Below are positions 1 to 8,596 of a stretch of DNA of 18,536 nucleotides, piece by piece (position 1 is the stretch's first letter; every line of letters starts with the position of its first letter). Both the position numbers and the translations under genes were made by a program. The DNA comes from JAJRVH01 sp964505995 (lineage in GTDB: Bacteria; Pseudomonadota; Zetaproteobacteria; Mariprofundales; Mariprofundaceae). The notes beneath the pieces were generated by a model. The model did no database searches, was not told the origin of the DNA, and was given only the letters and a program-made list of their open reading frames with translations. The stretch is from positions 1 to 18,536 of the forward strand of contig CAZDLB010000027.1 in the NCBI GenBank assembly GCA_964505995.1, written 5' to 3'.

Positions 1-44
1 CCCGGCAAATCGGCGACTATGATTCGCAACGCTTGAAAAAGTGA
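1..44 (+). other. possible 3' end of an upstream gene
   Basis: Two plus-strand frames are open from the window edge. One ends at a TGA at 34-36. The other ends at a TGA at 42-44 with the tail RQIGDYDSQRLKK, and that stop falls inside the stem of the terminator hairpin. Either could be the C-terminus of the preceding gene, but at 11-13 codons no family can be recognised. There is no tRNA CCA end here. Confidence 0.2.
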
Positions 45-70
45 GCTGCGGCTCGCTTTTTTTGTTTTTT
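37..70 (+). terminator. Rho-independent terminator or attenuator upstream of rimP
   Basis: A 6-bp stem (GTGAGC at 41-46 pairing with GCTCGC at 51-56, one G-U pair, loop TGCG) is followed by seven T (57-63), a G and six more T (65-70). It is preceded by five A. This is the standard form of an intrinsic terminator. It ends only 22 nt before the rimP start and I see no promoter between them, so the rimP operon may be reached by read-through. In E. coli, terminators upstream of rimP-nusA are part of NusA autoregulation. The same role here is inference. Confidence 0.75.
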
Positions 71-92
71 GAGGATCTGGTAAAGGAGTCGG

Positions 93-584
93 GTGAGCGC
101 AATGGAAGATCTGATTCGGTCATTGCTGCAACCGATTGCCGATGAGCAGGGCGTTGATGTTCTCAGGGTCCAGCTCTCCGGCGGCGGCCGGAACCAGGTG
201 CTCCGGGTCATTGTCGACCGCGCCGGCGGTGTGGATTCGGACGTGCTGGAGCGCATCAGTCGCGCGCTGGCCCTGCAGCTGGATGCCGAGGATCCGATCG
301 CCGGGCGCTATCGCCTCGAGGTCTCCTCGCCGGGACTGGACTGGCCGCTGGAAGATGCGGCCGACTTTCGCCGCTATCAGGGCGAATGGATCAAGGTGGA
401 CCTGATCGAGGGCGACAGCATCGAGGGACGGAATCTCGGCCCCGAGGATGTCGACGGAGAACCGGGATTCCGCCTCGGCATCGAGGCGGGCAGGGGTCGG
501 GAAGAACGGGTTTTCGCCATGCGCGATGTGGCGAAGGTGGTCCGGGCCATCAACTGGAAGGATGTATCCCGGAAAAAGAAGTGA
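93..584 (+). CDS. rimP: ribosome maturation factor RimP
   Basis: RimP binds the 30S precursor and is needed for late 16S rRNA folding and assembly of S12 and neighbouring proteins. The 163-residue product has the family layout: an N-terminal alpha/beta domain (about residues 1-85) containing the conserved stretch LEVSSPGLDWPL, then an SH3-like C-terminal domain. E. coli RimP is 150 residues. The start used is GTG at 93, four bases after AAGGAG (83-88). ATG at 102 is the alternative but lies 13 nt from the same Shine-Dalgarno. It is the first gene of the rimP-nusA-infB operon, 20 nt before nusA, and follows a terminator-like hairpin with no visible promoter of its own. Confidence 0.93.
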   Translation: MSAMEDLIRSLLQPIADEQGVDVLRVQLSGGGRNQVLRVIVDRAGGVDSDVLERISRALALQLDAEDPIAGRYRLEVSSPGLDWPLEDAADFRRYQGEWIKVDLIEGDSIEGRNLGPEDVDGEPGFRLGIEAGRGREERVFAMRDVAKVVRAINWKDVSRKKK

Positions 585-604
585 ACCAAGAGTGAGAGAA
601 TGCG

Positions 605-2066
<1,462 letters not shown>

Positions 2067-2077
<11 letters not shown>

Positions 2078-2666
2078 TCGGCGGCCGCAGCGCACCTGTC
2101 TTGCCTGTCGCAGGAGCCTGCCGAAGTCGGAGCTGCTGCGGCTGGTGACCGATGCCCAGGGTCAGCTCTGGCCCGATCTGGGCCAGAAGGCGCCCGGGCG
2201 CGGCATCTATGTCTGCCCCCGGGCGGAATGCCTGGCGCGGATGTCGGACAAGCGCTTGCAGGCGCTGCGGGGCCGCATGGAGCTGAAGCTGCCGCAGTGG
2301 CCGCTGCTGTTGCAGCGCCTGGGTGCGGCGCTGGAGCAGTCCTTGCAGCGCGGTTTTGCGCGCCTGCGGCACAGTGCCGCCATCGGCAGGGATGCGGTGA
2401 TGCAGCGCATGTGGAATAATGCGCCGCTGCTGCTGCTTGTTGCGGCCGATGCGGGCGATGCCGTGCGACGCCAGATTGAGCAGGCCAGCGAGCAGCGCCT
2501 TCGCGCCGGGCATGCGGTGGAGCGAATTGACGTGCCATCCTGCGCCTGGCTGGGCAGGATGCTGGGGCGGGAGCGTGTGGCCGTGGCGGCCATGGATGAT
2601 TCGCCAATGGCGAGAAGGTTGAAAGAATATTGTGTCCTGCTGGGGCACGTGAAGGTATCAGGGTAA
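2067..2666 (+). CDS. YlxR (DUF448) nucleic-acid-binding protein with C-terminal L7Ae/YlxQ-like domain
   Basis: The N-terminal part carries the YlxR/DUF448 signature RTCLACRRSLPKSELLRLV, and the later GRGIYVCPRAECLARM completes that domain (about residues 5-75). The C-terminal half (about 100-195) has alternating hydrophobic strands (LLLLVAADAG) and LGRMLGRERVAVAA, resembling the L7Ae/YlxQ fold found fused to YlxR in alphaproteobacterial proteins. In Gram-positives ylxR and ylxQ are separate genes between nusA and infB. A role in RNA binding, ribosome assembly or transcription regulation is inferred from the family. The start is uncertain: no ATG lies in frame before the signature. TTG 2067 has GAGG 12 nt upstream and overlaps nusA by 11 nt; GTG 2049 and TTG 2040 are alternatives. 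The gene ends 9 nt before infB. Confidence 0.85.
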
Positions 2667-2675
2667 TTAGAACAG

Positions 2676-5396
2676 ATGGCAAAACGAATTCTCGACTTGG
2701 CAAAAGAGCTCGGCATTGAGGCGGAAGAGGTGCAGCGTCTGGCGGAGAGCTGCAACATCGTCGTCAAGGGGCCGACCAGCACGCTGGATGTCGACGAGCA
2801 GGAAAAGATCCGCAAGGCCTACCGGAGCAAGCCGAAGCAGGAAGCCCGGAAGCCCGGCACCAAGACACTGACCCTGAAACGGCCGATGGTGGCCGGACAG
2901 ACCCGCGCCCGGGTCGAAGGCCGGGGACGTACCGTGGAGGTGGCGGTTCGTCGTCGCCATACGCCGGTCAAGCCGACTGCCGCGAAGCCGGCCGCAACCA
3001 CGGCTGCCAAACCCGCCGCATCTGCTGCGAAGCCGGCCACGCCGGCCGCGCGCGCAGCCGCTGCGGTGGAGCGAAAGAAGGCTGAAGCCTCGGCTGCCAA
3101 GGCCGCATCCAGCGCCGCGAAACCCGCCGCACCCAAGACCCCGGCGAAGGCTCCGTCCAAGACCGTGGCTTCCAAGCCTGCCGAGGGACGTCCTGCGGCC
3201 AAGGCGCAGACCCACAAGGGGCCGCGCACGACGATTCGCCGCGGTCTTACTCCGGCCCAGATCGCAGCAGCCAAGGCACCGCGCTCGAGTGTCAAGCAGA
3301 TCGAGAAGAAGATTTCCGAGGAACGCGCCAGCCAGCGTCGAGAAGGGCGTGGTGGTGCGGGCCGCCCGTCTTCGGGTCCTGGCGCGCCCCGTCGCGCCCC
3401 GTCGGTGGCCGTTTCGCCCGAACCGGCCGCGCCCAGCGCCGACAAGCGCCGTCGTGGTGGTGGCGCCGGACGGCCTCAGCGCCGACTGTCACCGGCTGAG
3501 AAGGCAGCGCGTCGGGCCTATGCCGAGAAGCGGCATGCGGTGCTGACGCCACAGGAAGAGGAGCGCATGGCACGCCTGGCACGCGGAAGCCGCAAGAAGA
3601 CCACGACGACCGTCACCAAGGATGATGCCGATTTCGTTGTGCGTACCGTCGAAGTGACCGATCCGATTCTGGTATCGGAGCTCGCCAACCGCATGGCGGT
3701 GAAGGGCGGTGATGTCGTCAAGAAGCTGTTCGAGATGGGCATCATGACCACGGTGAACGAGGCCATTGATGCCGATACGGCACTGCTGATTGTCGAGGAG
3801 TTCGGCCACAAGCCGAAGCTGATCAATGAGGCCGCCGTCGAGGACAAGCTGATCGAGGAGCCGGATGAGGACGAGTCCGAGGATCTGGAGCCGCGGCCTC
3901 CGGTCGTGGTGGTCATGGGCCATGTGGATCACGGCAAGACCTCGATCCTCGATGCGCTGCGCAAGGCGCATGTGGCCGATGGCGAGGCTGGCGGCATCAC
4001 GCAGCATATCGGTGCCTACATGGTCAAGCTTGAGGGCGGTGAGCGTGTGGTCTTCATCGATACGCCCGGCCATGAGGCGTTTACCGGCCTGCGGGCGCGG
4101 GGCGCCAAGCTGACCGATGTGGCCGTGCTTGTCGTGGCGGCCGATGACGGCGTGATGCCGCAGACGGTGGAGGCGGTCAACCATGCCCGCGCCGCCGGTG
4201 TGCCGATCATCGTGGCCATCAACAAGATGGACAAGGAAGGCGCTGATCCGGACCGGATCAAGGCGCAGCTGGCCGAACTGGAGGTCATTCCCGAGGAATG
4301 GGGCGGCGACACGATCTTTGTCGAGGTTTCCGCGCATACGGGTCAGGGCCTGGACGAGCTGCTGGAGATGCTGGCGCTGCAGACCGAGATCCTTGAACTC
4401 AAGGCAAACCCCAAGCGCCGCGGCAAGGGCATCGTCATCGAGTCCAAGCTCGATCGCGGGCGCGGACCGGTCGCGACGGTGCTGGTGCAGAACGGCACGT
4501 TCCACAAGGGGGATATCGTTGTCGTCGGATCCGTTTCCGGGCGCATCCGCGCGATCGTGGATGAAAACGGCCAGCAGCATAAGACCGCCGGTCCGTCCAT
4601 TCCGTTCGAGCTTCTCGGCCTGGATGCCGTGCCCGAGGCCGGTCAGGAGATCTATGCGGTGGAGAACGAGCGCGTGGCCCGCGAAATCGTCAGCTACCGC
4701 AAGGACAAGGAGCGCCAGCTTGGCGCCGAGGCGAAGAAGCGCGCCAGTCTGGACGAACTTTTCGCCAGCATGCAGAGCGGCATCAAGGAGGTGCCGGTGC
4801 TGATCAAAGGCGATGTGACCGGCTCGGTCGAGGCGCTGGCCGAATCGATGGAGAAGGTCGGCACCGACGAGGTCAAGGTCAAGGTCGTGCACAAGGCGAT
4901 CGGCGGCATCACCGAATCCGATGTCATGCTCGCTTCGGCATCGAATGCCATCATCATCGGCTTCAATGTCCGTCCGGAGGCCAAGGCCAAGAAGCTGGCC
5001 GAGCAGGAAGGCGTGGACATCCGCTTCTACAAGGTGATCTACGATGCCATTGACGAGATCAAGGCTGCCATGGCCGGCGTGCTGGCGCCGGAGAAGGTCG
5101 AGAAGGTCATCGGCACGGCCGAGGTGCGCGAGGTGTTCCAGGCGCCGAAGGTCGGCGCCGTGGCCGGCTGCTATGTCACCGACGGGATCGTGCAGCGTGG
5201 GGCGCATGTGCGTGTGCTGCGCGAGGGCGTGCTGATCTATGACGGCGTTCTGGCCTCGCTGCGTCGCTTCAAGGACGATGTCAGGGAAGTGAAAGCCGGC
5301 TACGAATGCGGCATGAGCGTCGAGAAGTTCAACGATATCAAGGTCGGCGACACGTTCGAGTTCTATGTCATTGAGGAAGTGGCCGCGACCCTCTAA
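2676..5396 (+). CDS. infB: translation initiation factor IF-2
   Basis: IF-2 is the GTPase that places initiator fMet-tRNA on the 30S subunit and promotes 50S joining. The 906-residue protein has an IF2-N domain (about 1-52), a long Ala/Lys/Pro/Arg-rich linker with repeated AAKPA units (about 95-295), a second IF2-N region (about 315-375), and the G domain with G1 GHVDHGKT (415-422), DTPGHE, NKMD and a SAHTG motif. Domains II, III and the fMet-tRNA-binding domain IV follow. E. coli IF-2 is 890 residues. The start ATG 2676 has only a weak, distant Shine-Dalgarno, so coupling to ylxR (gap 9 nt) is likely. An in-frame ATG at 3567 with a strong Shine-Dalgarno suggests a shorter isoform. Confidence 0.98.
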   Translation: MAKRILDLAKELGIEAEEVQRLAESCNIVVKGPTSTLDVDEQEKIRKAYRSKPKQEARKPGTKTLTLKRPMVAGQTRARVEGRGRTVEVAVRRRHTPVKPTAAKPAATTAAKPAASAAKPATPAARAAAAVERKKAEASAAKAASSAAKPAAPKTPAKAPSKTVASKPAEGRPAAKAQTHKGPRTTIRRGLTPAQIAAAKAPRSSVKQIEKKISEERASQRREGRGGAGRPSSGPGAPRRAPSVAVSPEPAAPSADKRRRGGGAGRPQRRLSPAEKAARRAYAEKRHAVLTPQEEERMARLARGSRKKTTTTVTKDDADFVVRTVEVTDPILVSELANRMAVKGGDVVKKLFEMGIMTTVNEAIDADTALLIVEEFGHKPKLINEAAVEDKLIEEPDEDESEDLEPRPPVVVVMGHVDHGKTSILDALRKAHVADGEAGGITQHIGAYMVKLEGGERVVFIDTPGHEAFTGLRARGAKLTDVAVLVVAADDGVMPQTVEAVNHARAAGVPIIVAINKMDKEGADPDRIKAQLAELEVIPEEWGGDTIFVEVSAHTGQGLDELLEMLALQTEILELKANPKRRGKGIVIESKLDRGRGPVATVLVQNGTFHKGDIVVVGSVSGRIRAIVDENGQQHKTAGPSIPFELLGLDAVPEAGQEIYAVENERVAREIVSYRKDKERQLGAEAKKRASLDELFASMQSGIKEVPVLIKGDVTGSVEALAESMEKVGTDEVKVKVVHKAIGGITESDVMLASASNAIIIGFNVRPEAKAKKLAEQEGVDIRFYKVIYDAIDEIKAAMAGVLAPEKVEKVIGTAEVREVFQAPKVGAVAGCYVTDGIVQRGAHVRVLREGVLIYDGVLASLRRFKDDVREVKAGYECGMSVEKFNDIKVGDTFEFYVIEEVAATL
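3558..3569 (+). promoter_or_regulatory. internal ribosome binding site and ATG within infB (candidate IF-2 short form)
   Basis: GAGGAG (3558-3563) lies 3 nt before an in-frame ATG (3567-3569), codon 298 of IF-2. Counting only GAGG, the spacing is 5 nt. A product from here would have 609 residues, lacking the first N-domain and basic linker but keeping the second N-region, the G domain and domains II-IV. E. coli makes shorter IF2-2/IF2-3 from internal infB starts. That this site is used here is inference. Confidence 0.45.
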
Positions 5397-5405
5397 ACTG
5401 AAGAG

Positions 5406-5753
5406 ATGCTGAATCCTTCTCCTCAACAGCAACGGCTGCTGACCGACATCCGGCGTCTGATGAGCACGCTGCTGCTCCGGGACGTCTCCGATCCCAGGCT
5501 GGCCGACCTGACGATTACCCGGGTGGAATCGTCCGGGCGTCAGATGGTGACGGTCTGGATCTATCATGGCGGCGATGTCGATGGCGAGATGTGCGTTCAG
5601 GCCATGGAGCGCATGGCGCCGCATTTCCAGCACGAACTGCGCCGGGCCATGCCCCGGCGACGGATTCCGAAGCTGCGCTTTCGCTGGGACGCGGCCTTCG
5701 AGAAGAGCGGCGATGTGCTTTCGATGCTGCGCAAGCTGGATGGCGGGGCATGA
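5406..5753 (+). CDS. rbfA: 30S ribosome-binding factor RbfA
   Basis: RbfA is a small KH-fold protein that binds the 30S subunit near the 5' end of 16S rRNA, acts in its maturation and is important for cold adaptation. The 115-residue product shows the family motif RDVSDPRLADLTITRVE near residues 24-40 and the C-terminal RRRIPKLRFRWDAAFEKS. The length is slightly below E. coli RbfA (133). The ATG start lies 9 nt after the infB stop with a weak GAAG Shine-Dalgarno. Its stop overlaps the start of the next gene in an ATGA arrangement. Confidence 0.95.
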   Translation: MLNPSPQQQRLLTDIRRLMSTLLLRDVSDPRLADLTITRVESSGRQMVTVWIYHGGDVDGEMCVQAMERMAPHFQHELRRAMPRRRIPKLRFRWDAAFEKSGDVLSMLRKLDGGA

Positions 5754-6742
5754 AGCCGCTGATTCCGGATACGGACTGGCGGCCGGTCATCGAGGCGATC
5801 GAAGCGGCCGACGAGGTGCTGCTGATTACGCACTGCAATCCCGACGGCGACGGCATTGGTTCGCAGCTGGCCCTTTATGATGCACTCAGGCGGCGCGGCA
5901 AGCCGGTACGCATGCACAATCGCGACGGGGTTCCGAGGATCTACGAATTCCTGGATCATGCCGACGAGGTCGGGCGCGGGAACTGGCCGGGTGGCAGGGT
6001 GCCGGATCTGATCATCAGCCTCGACTGCGGCGCGTGTTCGCGTCTGGGGATGCCGGACGAATTCTTCCGTGCTTCGAAGCTCGTCAATATCGACCATCAT
6101 GCCAGCAATCAGCTCTTCGGGGACGTCAATGTCGTTGATGCGGCCTATTGCGCCACCGGCGCGATGATCCACGATCTGCTGCTGGCCATGGACTGTGGTA
6201 TCTCCAGGTCCGCAGCCGCGGCGATCTATGCCGCCGTGCTGACCGATACGGCCAGCTTCCGGCTCAACAGCGCCACGGCCGATGTCTATCGCCTGGCCGC
6301 AAACCTGATCGAGGCCGGTGCCGAACCGTGGCCGATCAGCGTCGGCATCTATGAAAGCCGGCCACTGGCGGGCCTGAAGATTCTGACCTCCTGTCTGGAA
6401 ACCCTGAAGCTTCGCGATCAGGGGCGTTCGGCCTGGATCCATGTGGATCAGGCGATGTACGATGCCAGCGGCGCCGATGTCGAGGACACCGAGGGCCTGA
6501 TCGACTATGCCCGCAGCATCGAGGGCGTGGAGGTGGCGGTCTTCATCCGTTCGCATGAAAGCCGCGAGAACTGCTGGAAGGTCAGCTTTCGCGGCAAGAC
6601 CCATGCCGATGTCGGGGCGCTGGCTGCCAGCCTTGGCGGCGGCGGCCATCGCCACGCGGCCGGGTGCCTGATGCATGGCAGCCTGCACGAGGTCGAGTCC
6701 AGGCTGATGCAGGCCGTTTCCGAAATCCTGGCCAGTGCCTGA
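5750..6742 (+). CDS. DHH/DHHA1 family phosphoesterase, NrnA-like (oligoribonuclease / pAp phosphatase)
   Basis: The 330-residue protein has the full metal-binding set of the DHH superfamily: motif I THCNPDGDGIGS (H28, D32, D34), D92 in SLDCG, the DHH triad in NIDHHASN (115-117), D166 in LTDTASF, and the DHHA1 motif GGGGHRHAAG (296-305). NrnA-type enzymes degrade 2-5-nt RNAs and dephosphorylate pAp; either use is inferred from the family. The start is ATG 5750, overlapping the rbfA stop by 4 nt. The frame stays open further upstream inside rbfA, but that is a shadow. The gene overlaps truB by 8 nt. This gene between rbfA and truB is common in Firmicutes and Actinobacteria and unusual for classical Gammaproteobacteria. 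Confidence 0.93.
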   Translation: MKPLIPDTDWRPVIEAIEAADEVLLITHCNPDGDGIGSQLALYDALRRRGKPVRMHNRDGVPRIYEFLDHADEVGRGNWPGGRVPDLIISLDCGACSRLGMPDEFFRASKLVNIDHHASNQLFGDVNVVDAAYCATGAMIHDLLLAMDCGISRSAAAAIYAAVLTDTASFRLNSATADVYRLAANLIEAGAEPWPISVGIYESRPLAGLKILTSCLETLKLRDQGRSAWIHVDQAMYDASGADVEDTEGLIDYARSIEGVEVAVFIRSHESRENCWKVSFRGKTHADVGALAASLGGGGHRHAAGCLMHGSLHEVESRLMQAVSEILASA

Positions 6743-7655
6743 ATCCCTGTCGCCAGGCGGCGTCGTCTTTCTGGACAAGCCTTTGGGCTGGAGTTCGCGC
6801 CAGGCGGTCAATGCCGTCGTGCGCATCTTCTCGCGGCCGGGTGGCAAACGCATCAAGGCCGGGCATGGCGGCACGCTGGATCCGATGGCCACGGGCATGC
6901 TGCCGATCCTGCTCGGCGAGGCGACCCGCTTTGCTTCGTATGGCCTGAATGCGGAAAAGGAATATCGCGTCGAGATCGATCTTTCCTTTCAGACCGACAG
7001 CCTCGATGCCGAGGGTCGGATCGTGGCTCGCTTTCCGGATGCTGCGCGAATCTCCGAGGCGAAGCTCAGGCAGGCGCTGGAGCGCTTTACCGGCGACTAT
7101 GAACAGGTTCCGCCGGCGTATTCGGCCGTGCGCGTCAATGGGCGTCGGGCCTATGCGGCTGCCCGCGCCGGGGAAGAGGTGGAGCTTGCGGCGCGGCCCG
7201 TGAGCATCCATGCGCTTGAGCTGCTGTCGTATGCGCCGCCGCGCCTGGAGCTGATGGTGCGCTGTTCCAAGGGTACCTATATCCGTTCGCTGGCGCGCGA
7301 TATCGGCGAGAGCCTGAATGTCGGGGGCTGCGTCGTCGCATTGCGGCGAACCAGCACGGGCGGCTGGCCCGAGGCGATGATGGTCGGTCTCGAGGAGCTG
7401 GAGCAGCGGCGCGAGGCCTGTCTTCTGCCCCTGTCCCTGTGGCTGCGGGATCTGCACCGTTGCGATCTGGGCGAGGAACAGGCCCGGCGTTTCCTGCAGG
7501 GTCAGCGGATTCAGCTCGATGAGGAATACTGCGGCGAGGTAAGCGTGTTCTGTCAGGACGTCCTGCTCGGCACCGCCATGCTCAGACCCGGCATGCGGCG
7601 CATGGTGTTGCATCCGCAGCGCATCCTGCCCTCGGCCCAGCAGAGGTTTCGATGA
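6735..7655 (+). CDS. truB: tRNA pseudouridine(55) synthase TruB
   Basis: TruB isomerises U55 in the T loop of almost all tRNAs and also acts as a tRNA chaperone. The catalytic motif GHGGTLDPMATG contains the nucleophile D49. The conserved KEYRVEI strand, the PPAYSAVRVNGRRAYAAAR segment and CSKGTYIRSLARDIG are all present. At 306 residues it is close to E. coli TruB (314), with a shorter C-terminal PUA-like region. The start is GTG 6735, overlapping the preceding stop by 8 nt. No strong Shine-Dalgarno is visible, so translation is probably coupled. The stop overlaps the next ATG by 4 nt. Confidence 0.97.
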   Translation: MPESLSPGGVVFLDKPLGWSSRQAVNAVVRIFSRPGGKRIKAGHGGTLDPMATGMLPILLGEATRFASYGLNAEKEYRVEIDLSFQTDSLDAEGRIVARFPDAARISEAKLRQALERFTGDYEQVPPAYSAVRVNGRRAYAAARAGEEVELAARPVSIHALELLSYAPPRLELMVRCSKGTYIRSLARDIGESLNVGGCVVALRRTSTGGWPEAMMVGLEELEQRREACLLPLSLWLRDLHRCDLGEEQARRFLQGQRIQLDEEYCGEVSVFCQDVLLGTAMLRPGMRRMVLHPQRILPSAQQRFR

Positions 7656-8230
7656 GGGCTGGCCCGATGTACGGGCTGGCCATCCTGGTGCTGATGGCCA
7701 TGGCGCCAGGGATGGCGCCGGGCGAAGAACAGCAACTATCCAAGGAGGAACGCATGAGTCTATTTTCAAGAGCCCCGAAAGCAGGGGACAAGGATATCCC
7801 GGCCGGGGAGCATGTCCGGATCACGACCGAGCACGGCGAGATCCTGATCGAGCTGTATCCGGATGCGGCGCCGAACACGGTTGCGAATTTCAAGGCGCTG
7901 GCCGGCAAGGGCTTCTATGACGGGCTGACGTTTCATCGGGTGATTCCCGGATTCATGGCCCAGGGCGGCGATCCGCTGGGCAACGGCACGGGGGGGCCGG
8001 GTTACAGGGTCAAGGCCGAATTCAACGCCCATCGCCATGTCCGGGGAACCGTGGCCATGGCCCGGGCCGCCGATCCCGATTCCGCCGGCAGCCAGTTCTA
8101 TATCTGCTTTGAGCCGCAGCCGCATCTGGACGGGCAGTACACGGTCTTCGGCCAAGTCATCGAGGGCATGGATGTCGTCGACCAGATCCGCCAGGGCGAC
8201 GTGATGCAGAAGGTCGAGGTGCTGCCCTGA
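7652..8230 (+). CDS. cyclophilin-type peptidyl-prolyl cis-trans isomerase, possibly made in secreted and cytoplasmic forms
   Basis: Cyclophilins catalyse proline isomerisation during folding. Visible motifs are FHRVIPGFMAQGGD (catalytic R96, Q104), GTVAMARA, SAGSQFYICF and PHLDGQYTVFGQVIEGM. The domain is the compact bacterial type. The ATG at 7652 overlaps the truB stop and gives 192 residues, starting with a signal-peptide-like segment (MRAGPMYGLAILVLMAMAPG). An in-frame ATG at 7754, directly after a perfect AAGGAGG (7742-7748, spacing 5), gives a 158-residue cytoplasmic form. Reference annotations may choose either start. It is the last gene of the rimP operon. Confidence 0.93.
   Translation: MRAGPMYGLAILVLMAMAPGMAPGEEQQLSKEERMSLFSRAPKAGDKDIPAGEHVRITTEHGEILIELYPDAAPNTVANFKALAGKGFYDGLTFHRVIPGFMAQGGDPLGNGTGGPGYRVKAEFNAHRHVRGTVAMARAADPDSAGSQFYICFEPQPHLDGQYTVFGQVIEGMDVVDQIRQGDVMQKVEVLP
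7742..7756 (+). promoter_or_regulatory. strong internal Shine-Dalgarno and alternative start of the cyclophilin gene
   Basis: AAGGAGG at 7742-7748 is a perfect anti-Shine-Dalgarno match, 5 nt before ATG 7754. The frame is that of the upstream start at 7652, so the ribosome site is also read as Lys-Glu-Glu in the longer protein. It is the best ribosome binding site in the left operon and decides between a leaderless 158-aa and a signal-bearing 192-aa product. Confidence 0.7.
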
Positions 8231-8326
8231 TCGCCGATCGCAGGCGCTGAAGCACGGATTTCCTTTTCCGGAGGCGGTGATCGAACGCACCGGCATGCGA
8301 TGCACGCCATCCGTAGCATGGCCGGC

Positions 8327-8584
8327 ATGAAATCATCCATCCAGATTCGATCCGTGCTTCGCCTGGCGCTTGCATGGCCCATCCTTGTCGCAACGTCCAT
8401 GCCGCTTGATGCATCGGAGAACATGACCAGGCCGGTTGAGCGGTGCGAGATGCAGGCGCAGGAGCTGCACTGCTACAACCCGGTGACGGGGCTGCATGTG
8501 CGGCGCAGCGCCAAAAGCCTTGTGAAGGCTGCAAACCGCTTTCCGCGGCGCGTGAATCCGTTTGTCGGCTCGCCGGATCGCTGA
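8327..8584 (+). CDS. small putative exported protein, unknown function
   Basis: I do not recognise a family. From ATG 8327 the product has 85 residues. A basic N-region (MKSSIQIRSVLR) is followed by a hydrophobic core (LALAWPILVATSMPL) and a possible signal peptidase site near LDA/SE. The mature part of about 55 residues has two cysteines nine positions apart (C40, C49), which could form a disulfide in the periplasm, and a basic C-terminus. In-frame ATGs at 8300 and 8318 are alternatives, and none has a clear Shine-Dalgarno. G+C at third positions is high but seems lower than in the neighbours. The stop codon overlaps the loop of a 12-bp hairpin. It fills the only sizeable gap between recognised genes (8231-8596); nothing else is visible there. 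Confidence 0.45.
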   Translation: MKSSIQIRSVLRLALAWPILVATSMPLDASENMTRPVERCEMQAQELHCYNPVTGLHVRRSAKSLVKAANRFPRRVNPFVGSPDR

Positions 8585-8594
8585 TCCGGCGAGC
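8568..8594. terminator. perfect 12-bp hairpin between convergent genes, probable bidirectional terminator
   Basis: GCTCGCCGGATC (8568-8579) and GATCCGGCGAGC (8583-8594) are exact inverted repeats around a 3-nt loop. The structure starts 3 nt after the typA stop on the minus strand and holds the stop codon of the small plus-strand gene across its loop. There is no T-run on either side, so it is not a textbook intrinsic terminator. Its place between converging genes suggests transcript-end formation or protection. Confidence 0.5.
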
Positions 8595-8596
8595 GT

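Noticed and set aside
2970..3200. Repeated GCCGCGAAGCCGGCC-like units in infB as a DNA repeat or CRISPR
   Set aside because: They are imperfect, in frame and without spacers; they simply encode the Ala/Lys/Pro linker of IF-2.
3489..5633. Minus-strand open frame of 714 codons opposite infB and rbfA
   Set aside because: It mirrors a strong GTPase gene in high-GC DNA, shows no family motifs and is rich in His/Leu/Asp as expected of an antisense shadow.
8277..8329. GTG-initiated mini frame after GGAGG upstream of the small exported protein
   Set aside because: It is only 17 codons, out of frame with the small gene, and has no supporting feature beyond the GGAG.
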